Part shown: positions 1 through 8,386 of the stretch, one piece after another
How positions within the stretch are numbered: position 1 is the first letter of the stretch
Layout: each line of letters opens with the position of its first letter
Notes under the pieces: generated by a model
The model's input: only the letters and a program-made list of their open reading frames with translations
Databases searched by the model: none
Told to the model about the DNA's origin: nothing
Program-made: the position numbers and the translations under genes
DNA from: Orbus hercynius
Lineage (GTDB): Bacteria; Pseudomonadota; Gammaproteobacteria; Enterobacterales; Orbaceae
Length of the DNA stretch: 64,000 nt
Direction: 5' to 3'
Assembly: GCF_003634275.1 (NCBI RefSeq)
Contig: NZ_RBWY01000001.1
Location: 1,113,955 to 1,177,954, forward strand

Positions 1-125
1 AATTTTTGCTCATCAGCGACCGCGATCCAATCACCAGCAATCGTTGTTGTCGTGTAATTAAGTTGGGTGGTAATTGATTGATTATCACCACGCAAAATGA
101 TCAGATGGCGTGCAAAAGAACTCAT
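1..125 (-). CDS. tmcA: tRNA(Met) cytidine acetyltransferase TmcA, N-terminal fragment
   Basis: Only the first 41 codons lie in the window; the gene runs off the left edge. The ATG is at 125. The readable protein begins MSSFARHLIILRGDN and later has AGDWIAVADE. This resembles the start of E. coli TmcA (YpfI), where a short strand (LLVLSGEEG) is followed by LPGDWLWISP. TmcA acetylates the wobble cytidine of elongator tRNA-Met. Position supports the call: in E. coli ypfI lies in the same neighbourhood as purC, bamC and dapA, which follow here in the same order. The catalytic ATPase and GNAT domains are outside the window, so the call rests on a short stretch plus synteny. The DUF441 gene ends 10 bases upstream and may be co-transcribed. 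Confidence 0.55.
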   Translation of the reverse strand, partial: MSSFARHLIILRGDNQSITTQLNYTTTTIAGDWIAVADEQK

Positions 126-135
126 TGGTAAAATG

Positions 136-591
136 TTAACCTTTACCAATCATCAATGACAGTATTCCACCAGCAATTAATGGCCCAACGGGAATGCCTT
201 TGAAAAAAGCAACGCCAATCAGTGTGCCAATAATTAATCCGTTAATGATCGTCGGATTAGCCCCCATCAACGAGACGCCTCGTGTGCCTAACCAAGAGAC
301 AATAATCCCAACCACAATCGCCAAGATTGATTGCCAAGTTGCAAACGATCTTAAAATATCTTTTATGCCAAGGGAACCATTAGCCAATGGCACCATCATT
401 GCCGCAGTCAAAATAACAATGCCAACAGTTAAGCCGTATCGATTTAAAACGGGAAGGTATTGATTAAGCGGCGTGAGCTTAAAGAGCAGCAGTAATAGTA
501 CCGCAAAGGTCACGGTATTATTATGCGTCAAATAGCAAAGTGCAGCTAAAGCTAATAAAATAAAAAAAGAAACATCAAACTGTGCCATCAT
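136..591 (-). CDS. DUF441 family inner-membrane protein (YeaL-like)
   Basis: A 151-residue hydrophobic protein with about four membrane segments. It matches the DUF441/YeaL family along its length: the motifs IVSWLGTRGVSLMG and GIPVGPLIAGGILSLMIGKG are characteristic, and E. coli YeaL is 148 residues. I start at the ATG at 591 because the sequence GAGGGG lies about nine bases upstream; the longer frame (ATG at 624) adds a charged leader the family lacks and has no ribosome binding site. The function of the family is unknown. It sits where E. coli has ypfJ, between purC and tmcA. A perfect 7-bp hairpin without a T-run (688-707) lies in the gap to purC. Confidence 0.85.
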   Translation of the reverse strand: MMAQFDVSFFILLALAALCYLTHNNTVTFAVLLLLLFKLTPLNQYLPVLNRYGLTVGIVILTAAMMVPLANGSLGIKDILRSFATWQSILAIVVGIIVSWLGTRGVSLMGANPTIINGLIIGTLIGVAFFKGIPVGPLIAGGILSLMIGKG

Positions 592-747
592 TGTATTCAT
601 CCCCTCATTTCGCCACTCAATCACTAGTCGCTAATTATCTGAGGTTGTTGACCTTATCAAGCACCCACTAGGTACCGAAAATGTCGACTTTATCATCAAA
701 GATAAAGCCGATAAATAGATAAGGCATTGATTAAAATAGATGACTAA

Positions 748-1458
748 TTATAGCGGAACACCGATACGGTGAGCAACCTCTTCATAAGCCTCAATCACGC
801 CACCTAATCCTTGGCGAAAGCGATCTTTATCCATTTTTTTCAGCGTTTCTTTTTCCCACAGCCGGCAACCATCTGGTGAAAATTCGTCGCCTAATACGAT
901 TTGCCCTTTAAACATGCCAAATTCTAATTTGTAGTCAATGAGAATTAAGCCGGCTTGATCAAAAATAGCACTGAGTATGGTATTAATCTTAAAGCTGAGT
1001 TCTTTCATTTGCTTAAGCTGATCTTCCGTTGCCCAACCAAAGGCACGGCAATGAGACTCATTGACCATTGGATCATGCAGCGCATCATTTTTTAAAAACA
1101 GTTCAAACGTTGGCGGATTAAGTACCATCCCCTCTTCAATCCCTAGTCGTTTGACCAATGAACCAGCTGCCCGGTTGCGCACTACACACTCAACTGGCAC
1201 CATATCGAGTTTTTTTACCAGCACTTCATTATCAGACAATAGCTGTTCAACCTGCGTTGGCACGCCAGCTTGAGCAAGCTTGGTCATAATAAAGTGGTTA
1301 AATTTATTATTTACCTCGCCTTTTCTGTCTAGCTGCTCAATGCACAGACCATCAAAAGCAGAGGTATCATTTCTAAACTCAAGAATCAGTAAATCAGGGT
1401 TACTTGTTGTATAAACAGTTTTGGCTTTACCACGATATAATTCAGCTAATTTTTTCAT
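748..1458 (-). CDS. purC: Phosphoribosylaminoimidazole-succinocarboxamide synthase
   Basis: SAICAR synthase couples CAIR to aspartate using ATP, a step of de novo purine synthesis in the cytoplasm. The 236 residues match E. coli PurC (237) nearly end to end, including [12 protein letters not shown] at the N-terminus, [20 protein letters not shown] in the middle, and KLEFG and [17 protein letters not shown] in the nucleotide and substrate region. I chose the ATG at 1458 ([10 protein letters not shown]) because it has GGAC about nine bases upstream; the in-frame ATG at 1470 has no Shine-Dalgarno and adds residues absent from the family. A hairpin separates it from bamC. I see no PurR-like operator upstream. 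Confidence 0.97.
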   Translation of the reverse strand: MKKLAELYRGKAKTVYTTSNPDLLILEFRNDTSAFDGLCIEQLDRKGEVNNKFNHFIMTKLAQAGVPTQVEQLLSDNEVLVKKLDMVPVECVVRNRAAGSLVKRLGIEEGMVLNPPTFELFLKNDALHDPMVNESHCRAFGWATEDQLKQMKELSFKINTILSAIFDQAGLILIDYKLEFGMFKGQIVLGDEFSPDGCRLWEKETLKKMDKDRFRQGLGGVIEAYEEVAHRIGVPL

Positions 1459-1507
1459 TTCCAGGTCCATTAATTAATCAATAAAACAGAAGAAACATAA
1501 AATAATT

Positions 1508-1527
1508 AAGGCGCATTAATGCGCCTT
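1508..1527 (-). terminator. Hairpin terminator after bamC
   Basis: A perfect palindrome, AAGGCGCATTAATGCGCCTT, starts a few bases after the bamC stop and is followed on the minus strand by AATTATTTTA. It is a probable intrinsic terminator or attenuator between bamC and purC. Confidence 0.7.
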
Positions 1528-1530
1528 ATC

Positions 1531-2160
1531 CTAATTAACTGCTTGGTTTTGCGAGGGGACTACGGCTGATCTCATCAACAAATTAAAAAATTCATTGGTA
1601 TAATATTGACGCTCAATCGCACTCGGTATGTCTTGCCCCATTCGTTGTAATGACACAAGTTCAAGAGTGATGTACTCACGCCCACTCGCCAGTTTACGTT
1701 GCAATAAATAACTGGCTTCAACTGGCTGTGGATCATCCGTGCGGTAAACAAATCGTGTGCCAGTTTTAATCACAGAACTGTCATTACGTTCAGCACTGAT
1801 ATTATTAGTACTTAAAATAGCTGGAATTTGTGACCAAAAATTCGCATAACTCGGTGAGTCAAACTTAATCATACCCGATTGGTAAGTGACATAGCTATCA
1901 GCAATCGTTGGTAGTGGCAAAGATGGTGGACGAATGTCAACCGCTTTACCCACTTCGCCTTTCGTCGTGACAGGAAAAATATAGTATTCGTTTGATGCTG
2001 CTGGCACAGTTAGCGTCTTAGGCACAATTAATGGTTTCAATTCAGTTGCTTTCAAATATTCATCATTACCATCAACTTCACGTTTATAACGCTGATCTGA
2101 ACTACAACCAGCTACCAATAATGACAATAGTGAAGCAACAATCAAAGTCTGTTTAAACAT
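1531..2160 (-). CDS. bamC: Outer-membrane assembly lipoprotein BamC, short form
   Basis: BamC (NlpB) is an accessory lipoprotein of the BAM complex that inserts beta-barrel proteins into the outer membrane. The signal peptide ends in the lipobox LVAGC with the lipidated cysteine at residue 19. An unstructured segment (about 20-80) precedes one helix-grip domain (about 90-195; motifs GMIKFDSPSYANFWSQI and SYLLQRKLASGREYITLELV). The protein has 209 residues against 344 in E. coli: the second, C-terminal helix-grip domain is missing. Only 72 bases separate its stop from purC, so no detached remnant is hidden there. dapA lies 36 bases upstream on the same strand, as in E. coli. Confidence 0.85.
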   Translation of the reverse strand: MFKQTLIVASLLSLLVAGCSSDQRYKREVDGNDEYLKATELKPLIVPKTLTVPAASNEYYIFPVTTKGEVGKAVDIRPPSLPLPTIADSYVTYQSGMIKFDSPSYANFWSQIPAILSTNNISAERNDSSVIKTGTRFVYRTDDPQPVEASYLLQRKLASGREYITLELVSLQRMGQDIPSAIERQYYTNEFFNLLMRSAVVPSQNQAVN

Positions 2161-2196
2161 AATTCTCTTTCTACTTAAGTTTGATAGTGAGCTATT

Positions 2197-3075
2197 CTAC
2201 AATAGTTTAGCCAATTTTAATGCTTTTTCTACTTCCAAAATAGCAGGATTAGTTAACGGCGTCATCGGTAATCGCATTGTGGCATTTTGGATTAATCCAA
2301 TTTTTTCACACGCCCACTTTACCGGGATTGGGTTAGGCTCAATAAATAATTTACTATGTAATAGTGATAAAGTATCATTGATTTCGCGCGCTTCTTCAAT
2401 ACGTTTACTAACAATTAGCTGACAAACTCTTGCAACTTCTCGAGCAGCTAAGTTTGCAGTGACTGAAATCACCCCATCACCACCTAATTGCATAAACTCA
2501 AAAAAGGTCAGATCATCACCACTTAATAACTTAAAGTTATCACCGACTAATTTCCGCGTTTTATAAACACGCGATAAATCTCCTGTTGCATCTTTTAATG
2601 CAACAATGTTGCTAATTTTCGATAACTTAGCGACCGTTTCTGGCTGTAGATCACAACCCGTACGACCGGGAACATTATATAGAATTTGGGGTAATGAAGT
2701 ATTTTCAGCAATCATTCTAAAGTGTTGGTATAGGCCTTCTTGCGTCGGTTTATTATAGTACGGCGTCACACTTAAGCACCCCACCACACCGACACGCTCA
2801 ACTTGCTTAGTTAACGAAATTGCCTCAGCAGTCGCATTAGCGCCGGTACCGGCAATCACGTTAATACGCCCTGCCGCATATTCAACAGTTTGCTTAATCA
2901 CATCAATATGTTCAAGATGATCTAATGTTGCTGACTCCCCAGTAGTACCGACTGATACAATTGCAGATGTGCCACTTGCAATATGGTATTCAACGAGTTT
3001 TTTTAGGCTTACTCGGTCTACATTTCCTTTAACGTCCATGGGAGTGACTAACGCAACAAGACTACCTGTAAACAT
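2197..3075 (-). CDS. dapA: 4-hydroxy-tetrahydrodipicolinate synthase
   Basis: DapA condenses pyruvate with aspartate semialdehyde, the first committed step to diaminopimelate and lysine. The 292 residues equal the E. coli length. The family motif GTTGESATL, the [11 protein letters not shown] segment with the catalytic tyrosine, and the Schiff-base lysine in [11 protein letters not shown] are all present. I start at the ATG at 3075 ([14 protein letters not shown]), which has GAGG about eight bases upstream and matches the E. coli N-terminus exactly; the open frame extends 27 codons further but that part has no similarity. It is probably the first gene of the dapA-bamC unit. A second, divergent member of this superfamily lies at 17835-18737. 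Confidence 0.98.
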   Translation of the reverse strand: MFTGSLVALVTPMDVKGNVDRVSLKKLVEYHIASGTSAIVSVGTTGESATLDHLEHIDVIKQTVEYAAGRINVIAGTGANATAEAISLTKQVERVGVVGCLSVTPYYNKPTQEGLYQHFRMIAENTSLPQILYNVPGRTGCDLQPETVAKLSKISNIVALKDATGDLSRVYKTRKLVGDNFKLLSGDDLTFFEFMQLGGDGVISVTANLAAREVARVCQLIVSKRIEEAREINDTLSLLHSKLFIEPNPIPVKWACEKIGLIQNATMRLPMTPLTNPAILEVEKALKLAKLL

Positions 3076-3291
3076 AAAATGACCTCTACTTACTATTATA
3101 AAATAGAAACAACAAAAAATTTTATTTAGTATGCGTGATTTCCACCTTAAATTCAACTTAACGCGTGGTGTTTATCGGCAAAATAACTAAATGTGAATAT
3201 ATTATAAAAAGTATTATTAATATTTATTAAAACTCTCATATCAAATCACCGCACACTGAGCGACTCACCAAATAAACCAGTAAAAGTTCAA

Positions 3292-3942
3292 TTACAACGC
3301 ACGATCAAAATACAGGTCAATCTGGCTTAATTTAGCCATACAATCAAGGTAAATTTTTACTTTTGGTGGAAATGTTAATCCTTGCACACACGTTAAATTA
3401 CGTAACGTTGGGAATAAACAAATATCATCAATAGATAGCGTACCATTGCAGGCTTGAGGTGATTTTAATTGTTTGTCTAATTGTGCTAATAATGCCTCAA
3501 CTTGTGCTGTCACCTGCTCTGTTTTTTGTAGGCATTCACTAAATGGGCCCGATCGTGGTTTCTTTTTATTTTCAAAATAATCTCTCGCACTGTGTGTTTG
3601 AAACTCAGGTAAACCAAGCGCAACATAACGCGGGTAAACTAAGATATAATCGACAGCCTGGATTTTGGCCAAAATTGCGGCCAGCTCTTCAGATTGTTTC
3701 CCCACCAAAACAGGTGCATCGCCATAATGCTGATCAACATACTCAACGATATCTAAACTTTCAGGCATATAAGTACCATCTTCTTTTTGTAAGATAGGCA
3801 CCATTTTTTGCCCGATCATTTTAGTCGGAGTCTCATCATCATCATTGGCGAGCATCACTAACTCGAAAGGAATTTTCTTGAGCCCAAAAATCATCCGCGT
3901 TCTTACACAAAATGGACAATGATCATAAACAAATAATTTCAT
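3292..3942 (-). CDS. grxB: Glutaredoxin 2
   Basis: GrxB is the large, glutathione-transferase-like glutaredoxin that reduces protein disulfides with glutathione. Residues 1-75 form the thioredoxin-fold domain with the active site CPFC (residues 9-12) and the cis-proline loop MVPILQKEDG; the rest is the helical GST-type C-terminal domain. The length, 216 residues, matches E. coli GrxB (215), and MPESLDIVEYVD and LFPTLRNLT are shared. It begins nine bases after the Pr6Pr gene and is probably co-transcribed with it. No unusual residues were seen. Confidence 0.95.
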   Translation of the reverse strand: MKLFVYDHCPFCVRTRMIFGLKKIPFELVMLANDDDETPTKMIGQKMVPILQKEDGTYMPESLDIVEYVDQHYGDAPVLVGKQSEELAAILAKIQAVDYILVYPRYVALGLPEFQTHSARDYFENKKKPRSGPFSECLQKTEQVTAQVEALLAQLDKQLKSPQACNGTLSIDDICLFPTLRNLTCVQGLTFPPKVKIYLDCMAKLSQIDLYFDRAL

Positions 3943-3951
3943 TTTTTTCTC

Positions 3952-4599
3952 CTAACGATATTGAGCACTGTGACTCAATTTAATCCGAATACGTTCAATA
4001 ACCGCTAATAACATAACCAATATAAAGAACAACATCGCCACCATACCCGCCGTCATCAACGATTTTTCATAACCAATACGATTAACATTAATAAACGGAT
4101 AAGGATATTGACCCGTAAGATGACCCCTTATAAAAATATAAAGTCCATAACCAAGTAACGATAAAAATACATAACTCACCACTTTTAGGTTAATGCGCAT
4201 AAATGGCCCATACAGTAGCCATGTCAATAAGCCTAATAATGGGATAACAACATGTAAACTTTCGTTAGCAAATGCTAATAGTAAACTAGGCGGTTTATGA
4301 ATGCCTCTTAACATGACATTATAAACCAACATAGTAATCATCACACCCACAATACCATTTAATCGAATAACATTAAACCATGTTCGATCACAAGTTGGCT
4401 TACAGGCTAAAACCGCGCAACTCACGGCCAACATGATATTGGATAATACGGTAAAAAAACTATAATAAAACACCATTCGTCCAATCGGTGAAGCCGGTTG
4501 CCATGGCTGAAAGCGATGAAACCAGTACATATAAGTTTCAATACTAATAACGATTATCACAAATAATGCAATAAATAGATTAACACTGCGATTTATCAT
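3952..4599 (-). CDS. Pr6Pr family integral membrane protein
   Basis: A 215-residue protein with about six membrane segments. It fits the Pr6Pr family: an N-terminal YYSFFTVLSNIMLAV segment, a middle histidine and proline (LHVVIPLLGLLTWLLYGP) and the diagnostic IRGHLTGQYPYPFINVNRIGY near the C-terminus. The biochemical role of the family is not known to me. I use the ATG at 4599; a GTG two codons earlier (4605) is possible, and neither has a strong Shine-Dalgarno. The close spacing to grxB suggests one transcript. A small hairpin at 4625-4638 separates it from the upstream AbrB-type gene. Confidence 0.75.
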   Translation of the reverse strand: MINRSVNLFIALFVIIVISIETYMYWFHRFQPWQPASPIGRMVFYYSFFTVLSNIMLAVSCAVLACKPTCDRTWFNVIRLNGIVGVMITMLVYNVMLRGIHKPPSLLLAFANESLHVVIPLLGLLTWLLYGPFMRINLKVVSYVFLSLLGYGLYIFIRGHLTGQYPYPFINVNRIGYEKSLMTAGMVAMLFFILVMLLAVIERIRIKLSHSAQYR

Positions 4600-4666
4600 A
4601 CTCACTCAAACTCTTATTAAAATGGTGTTAAATAACACTGGGGTTTAGCGGCTTTGCCCAACCCGA

Positions 4667-5716
4667 TTAATATAATTTTTTCGATAAATAACGCGCAATT
4701 ATTGGCCCAAACACTAGCACACTAAAAAACCGTAAAATCTGTAACGGCAGAATAATCGCCAAATTCGATTGCGTGTCGAGTGCAATAATGACCGATGTTT
4801 CAAGCCCACCGGGGCTCGTTGCCAGAAAACACGTTAAATAATCAATACCCAAATAGTGATGCAGTAAAAGTGCCTGACCATAGCAAAAAACCAGCATAAT
4901 GATAATCGACAATAAAATAATCGGTAATGCTTTGATCGCCAGCTTGATAACAGCGATATTAAAGCGCAAACCAACCGATAATCCAATTGAACCAAAACAT
5001 AATAACAGTAACCAAAGCGGTGTCTCTAGCTGCACAAAACCATTAATTTGTAAAACCGCACCTATCACCATCGGTAGTAAAATACGTCCAGAAGGAAAAC
5101 GAATCAGTCCGGTAATGATTACACCAACAACTGCAATCAATATTGTATAAAGTAGGTTCCAACTCGGTAGTGCAAACCAAACTGTTTGCGGCATAGAGTT
5201 TGTCATCGTCTCGATGGCAAAAAAGTGCGAAAAAATAGCCAGCATCAAAACAACGCCAATCACTCTCAAATACTGAATCAACGCCACCAAACGTGCATCA
5301 GCGCCATAGTCGCCACAAATCCCCACCATAGCCGAAGCACCACCTGGCATAACCCCCCAAACCGCCGTTGAACCCGGTAAAGCGGAAAATTTCACCATAA
5401 TGACGCCAACCACAACACTAATTAGCACGGTGGAAATGGTGATAACTAAAGCAAGATGCCAATAGGACATTAAATCGAATAGCACATTGGCGGTAATCGC
5501 TTTGGCAGTTAAGCACCCTAAGATACCTTGTGATAAATTGAATATTTTTTTGGGAATATAAACGCTAACGTTTCTCAAACCCAATATAATCCCTGCTAGC
5601 ATTGGGCCAAGTAAAAACGAAGCGGGTATTTGATTGATATAGATTATCAACGTAATCACAAAGCTAAGGCTAATCACCACACACCATTTCCACTTTATCG
5701 CCCGCTGTTTTTCCAT
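4667..5716 (-). CDS. abrB: AbrB/YbgN family membrane protein
   Basis: A 349-residue polytopic membrane protein with two homologous halves (the AbrB duplication, PF05145). E. coli AbrB (YbgN) is 348 residues and shares both hallmark segments: LPGSTAVWGVMPGGASAMV in the first half and YLTCFLATSPGGLETSVIIA in the second. The E. coli protein was named as a putative regulator of aidB, but the family is also annotated as a transporter, and the membrane topology favours transport. The substrate is unknown. It stands alone upstream of the Pr6Pr-grxB pair. The ATG at 5716 has AGGTAG upstream at a usable distance. Confidence 0.85.
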   Translation of the reverse strand: MEKQRAIKWKWCVVISLSFVITLIIYINQIPASFLLGPMLAGIILGLRNVSVYIPKKIFNLSQGILGCLTAKAITANVLFDLMSYWHLALVITISTVLISVVVGVIMVKFSALPGSTAVWGVMPGGASAMVGICGDYGADARLVALIQYLRVIGVVLMLAIFSHFFAIETMTNSMPQTVWFALPSWNLLYTILIAVVGVIITGLIRFPSGRILLPMVIGAVLQINGFVQLETPLWLLLLCFGSIGLSVGLRFNIAVIKLAIKALPIILLSIIIMLVFCYGQALLLHHYLGIDYLTCFLATSPGGLETSVIIALDTQSNLAIILPLQILRFFSVLVFGPIIARYLSKKLY

Positions 5717-6165
5717 GTTATATCTACCTAATTTTCTAATCGCAACAGGAAAAGATTAACACATTGCACCAATAAATCGCGTACAAAAAAATAATTCAAG
5801 GATTAGTGTGCTCGAAAAACACGCTGCTTAATGTCAACAACATCGACACCGTTGTGATATTAGACAATATTTGGATAGTAATTATAATGATGACCATATT
5901 TGATTGTATACGCCCATCAATCGGTAAGGGCTTTGGTGTTTGAATGATGATTTGCAGCCCTTTTATTATCTTATCATCAATAATATTAGTCGTTCGCATT
6001 CTCACTCTATAGGAAATGATCCCGATACCATCAACTTCATCACGGTGACGATGAATAGCACCTAAATGCATGACTGATTTGATATCAAACGGTTCAAGTT
6101 GATACATCTGAGTGTAAGAAGGTTGAGCTGAGCGATATATTTGATCTGAAATTTAATAAAAATTA

Positions 6166-6270
6166 TCAAATCCCATGCCCTGCATTTTTGCAGTGGCGCA
6201 GGCGGTTAAAATGCTCCCCCCATGACATTTGCAGGCCGACTAAACCATCACACCGTAATTTAATCATCAT
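6166..6270 (-). other. GC-rich island with a 34-codon open frame
   Basis: The bases from about 6175 to 6255 are markedly richer in G+C than the surrounding DNA. On the minus strand they carry an unbroken frame from ATG at 6270 to TGA, reading MMIKLRCDGLVGLQMSWG and ending in RLRHCKNAGHGI. No Shine-Dalgarno is close to the ATG. It contains a small perfect hairpin (CTGCA/TGCAG). I do not recognise the peptide. It could be a piece of a repeated or phage-derived element, or a short real gene. Reported as an unexplained feature, not a confident CDS. Confidence 0.35.
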
Positions 6271-6283
6271 TATGATTAAATTA
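6256..6283. repeat. Perfect 12-bp inverted repeat
   Basis: TAATTTAATCAT and its exact complement ATGATTAAATTA are separated by CATT. It abuts the GC-rich island. It has no T-run and may be an operator, the edge of a small repeat, or chance in AT-rich DNA. Confidence 0.5.
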
Positions 6284-6495
6284 GAACATACCTGAACAAT
6301 ACTAAATATCAATACCGTTTACAGATTAACGTAACGATTATCTTATGGCTATTTTATTCAAAAATACAAATTAACTATTACTTAACACTAAGCAATAATA
6401 AACAAAACACTCTTTATTCAAGCTTTGCATAGGCCTTACATACAAAAAAAATGAAATACGTCATAATAGTTACTCAATGATTATTCATTGTTTTC

Positions 6496-7713
6496 CTATT
6501 CCTTATCTTGGCCCAACACCTGTTGGGCATTTTTTTGCGTATTAAGCCATAGACTATGTGAAAACACGACAAAAATAAGCAATGCAAAGACCACAAATAA
6601 TGCGCCAATATAACCGATCTCTGCAATCGATAAATGCTGTAAAATAAAACTTCCCGCTAATGCACCGCCGCCAATACCAATATTATAAATGCCCGAATAG
6701 ACAGACATCGCAATATCAGTGCCATCAGGCGCAATCTCCAGTACTTTACTTTGCATTAGCATACCAAATATTGTAATGACCGTTCCCCAAACTAAGCATA
6801 ATGCAATTGCACTATACGAGTGAAGGGATGAAAGATAAAATAAAGCTAAACACATAGCTAATAACGCTAAAGTATAAACAAATAATATTATAGGATACTT
6901 ATCGGCGTACAGGGCAAAAATAACACTACCGATAATACCAGACAATCCAATGCATAATAACAAGATCACGACAAAGTAATCATCAAATCCACCGATTTGA
7001 TGCATAAATGGGGTAATGTAGGTGTAAGCGGTAAAATGCCCAGTAATAACAATTGCAGTTAATATATAAACATGGACTAACACAGGCCGCCTTAACAAGG
7101 ATGGTAAGTTATGTAAGGATTGCGTATTGGTACTCGGTAACTTTGGCAGTAAATAAATCAATGCTAACATCACACCAAAAGCGACAACCCCAATACACAA
7201 AAATGTAATTCGCCATCCGACAAGTTGACCAACCATTGTGCCGATAGGAACACCTAGCACAATTGCCATAGAGGATCCGGCAACAATAAAGCCCATTGCT
7301 TTGGCTTTTTTGCCACTCGGTGCCAATCTAACCGCTAAAGGTGTTGTAATTGCCCAAAAAACAGCATGAGCACACGCAATGCCGATACGTGCAACCATTA
7401 AACTTTCAAAGCTCCAAGCAAAACCCGCTAATATATGGCTGGCAATAAACAATAAAAACAAACCGATCAGAAGGTGTTTACGTTCAAACTTAGCGGTGAT
7501 AATGGTCAACGGTAAAGAGAGTAATGATACGGCCCATGCATAAATTGTAATGAGTAACCCTGTATGACCAACTGTCATATCAAAACTTGCAGCAATATTG
7601 GGCAGCAAACCAACCGGAACAAATTCGGTAGTATTAAAAATAAAAGCCGCAAAAGCTAAACATAAAATAGCAGACCAAGCTTGCGAGCGTTTCACTACAG
7701 GATATAGATGCAT
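6496..7713 (-). CDS. sotB: MFS sugar/drug efflux transporter, SotB type
   Basis: A 405-residue, 12-segment major facilitator protein. It aligns with E. coli SotB (YdeA) along its length: the N-terminal AAFIFNTTEFVPVGLLPNIA, the segment ARIGIACAHAVFWAIT, and the C-terminal APDGTDIAMSVYSGIYNIGIGGGAL are near-copies. SotB exports sugars such as arabinose and IPTG by proton antiport. It is a single gene between tpx, which ends upstream, and the long intergenic stretch. The ATG at 7713 has only a weak ribosome binding site. Substrate preference cannot be read from the sequence. Confidence 0.88.
   Translation of the reverse strand: MHLYPVVKRSQAWSAILCLAFAAFIFNTTEFVPVGLLPNIAASFDMTVGHTGLLITIYAWAVSLLSLPLTIITAKFERKHLLIGLFLLFIASHILAGFAWSFESLMVARIGIACAHAVFWAITTPLAVRLAPSGKKAKAMGFIVAGSSMAIVLGVPIGTMVGQLVGWRITFLCIGVVAFGVMLALIYLLPKLPSTNTQSLHNLPSLLRRPVLVHVYILTAIVITGHFTAYTYITPFMHQIGGFDDYFVVILLLCIGLSGIIGSVIFALYADKYPIILFVYTLALLAMCLALFYLSSLHSYSAIALCLVWGTVITIFGMLMQSKVLEIAPDGTDIAMSVYSGIYNIGIGGGALAGSFILQHLSIAEIGYIGALFVVFALLIFVVFSHSLWLNTQKNAQQVLGQDKE
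6511..6536 (+). terminator. Plus-strand terminator-like hairpin inside the sotB 3' end
   Basis: An 18-base perfect palindrome (GCCCAACACCTGTTGGGC) is followed by ATTTTTTTG on the plus strand. It has the form of an intrinsic terminator, but no plus-strand gene is seen upstream. It overlaps the last codons of sotB on the other strand. Confidence 0.45.
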
Positions 7714-7787
7714 GATAAGATGTCGGTAGTGTCAGGGAGATGACAATTATAATCAATACCGTGTAAAATTCAAATAGGCGGGATAAA

Positions 7788-7815
7788 ACTATTCTCCTAG
7801 CAAAAGGAGAATAGT
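7788..7815 (-). terminator. Hairpin terminator after tpx
   Basis: ACTATTCTCCT and AGGAGAATAGT form a perfect 11-bp stem with a six-base loop, 13 bases past the tpx stop. The minus-strand tail is TTTATCCC, a weak T-run, so termination is likely but not certain. Confidence 0.65.
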
Positions 7816-7828
7816 GAATAACAAAAAA

Positions 7829-8341
7829 TTATTTACACGCTTTAGCCGCCGCCAAGGCTTTTTCATAATCAGGTTCTGTCGTAATTTCTTTAACATATTC
7901 AACATAAACCACTTTGTCATTTTTATCAATGACAAACACCGCTCGTGATAATAAACGTAGTTCATCAATGACTACACCGTATTTTAAACCAAAATCTAAA
8001 TCTTTATAGTCTGAAGTCACTTTTACCGCATCAATACCTTCAGCGGCACAATAACGATTAAGTGCAAACGGTAAATCAACACTGATTGACAGAATCACAG
8101 TATCATCAAGCTTGGCTGCTTGAGTATTGAAATGATGCACTTGGGCACTACACACTGACGTGTCAATTGATGGCACCGCATTGATAATTTTTACTTTACC
8201 CTTAAAATCTGCAAGTTTGACAGGCTTTAAATTTGCATCGGCGACAATAAAGTCAGGAGCATTTTCACCAACCGTTACCAAATTACCTAATAGGGTAAGC
8301 GGATTTCCCTGCATTGTTACTTCATTTGTTCGTTTTAGCAT
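7829..8341 (-). CDS. tpx: Thiol peroxidase
   Basis: Tpx is an atypical two-cysteine peroxiredoxin that reduces lipid and hydrogen peroxides using thioredoxin, in the periplasm or cytoplasm depending on species. The peroxidatic cysteine is C64 in PSIDTSVCSAQ and the resolving cysteine is C98 in NRYCAAEG, 34 residues apart as in E. coli. The length of 170 fits the family (168 in E. coli), and the C-terminal EITTEPDYEKAL is conserved. The ATG at 8341 has AAGGAG six bases upstream. A pirin gene ends 45 bases upstream on the same strand. No signal peptide is seen. Confidence 0.96.
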   Translation of the reverse strand: MLKRTNEVTMQGNPLTLLGNLVTVGENAPDFIVADANLKPVKLADFKGKVKIINAVPSIDTSVCSAQVHHFNTQAAKLDDTVILSISVDLPFALNRYCAAEGIDAVKVTSDYKDLDFGLKYGVVIDELRLLSRAVFVIDKNDKVVYVEYVKEITTEPDYEKALAAAKACK

Positions 8342-8386
8342 ACTAACTCCTTGTTATGTCATTAAATATCGTACTTACTAATAAGC

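Larger units (their letters stand above)
5717..6495. other. Long intergenic stretch (779 bases)
   Basis: No recognisable gene. An open frame on the minus strand at 5796-6107 (103 codons) has no family resemblance known to me and no Shine-Dalgarno; I do not call it a gene. The stretch holds a GC-rich island with a 34-codon open frame (6166-6270), a perfect 12-bp inverted repeat (6256-6283), and AT-rich DNA up to the sotB 3' end, where a plus-strand terminator-like hairpin sits (6511-6536). It could contain a degraded gene, a small RNA or a small mobile repeat. Confidence 0.5.
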
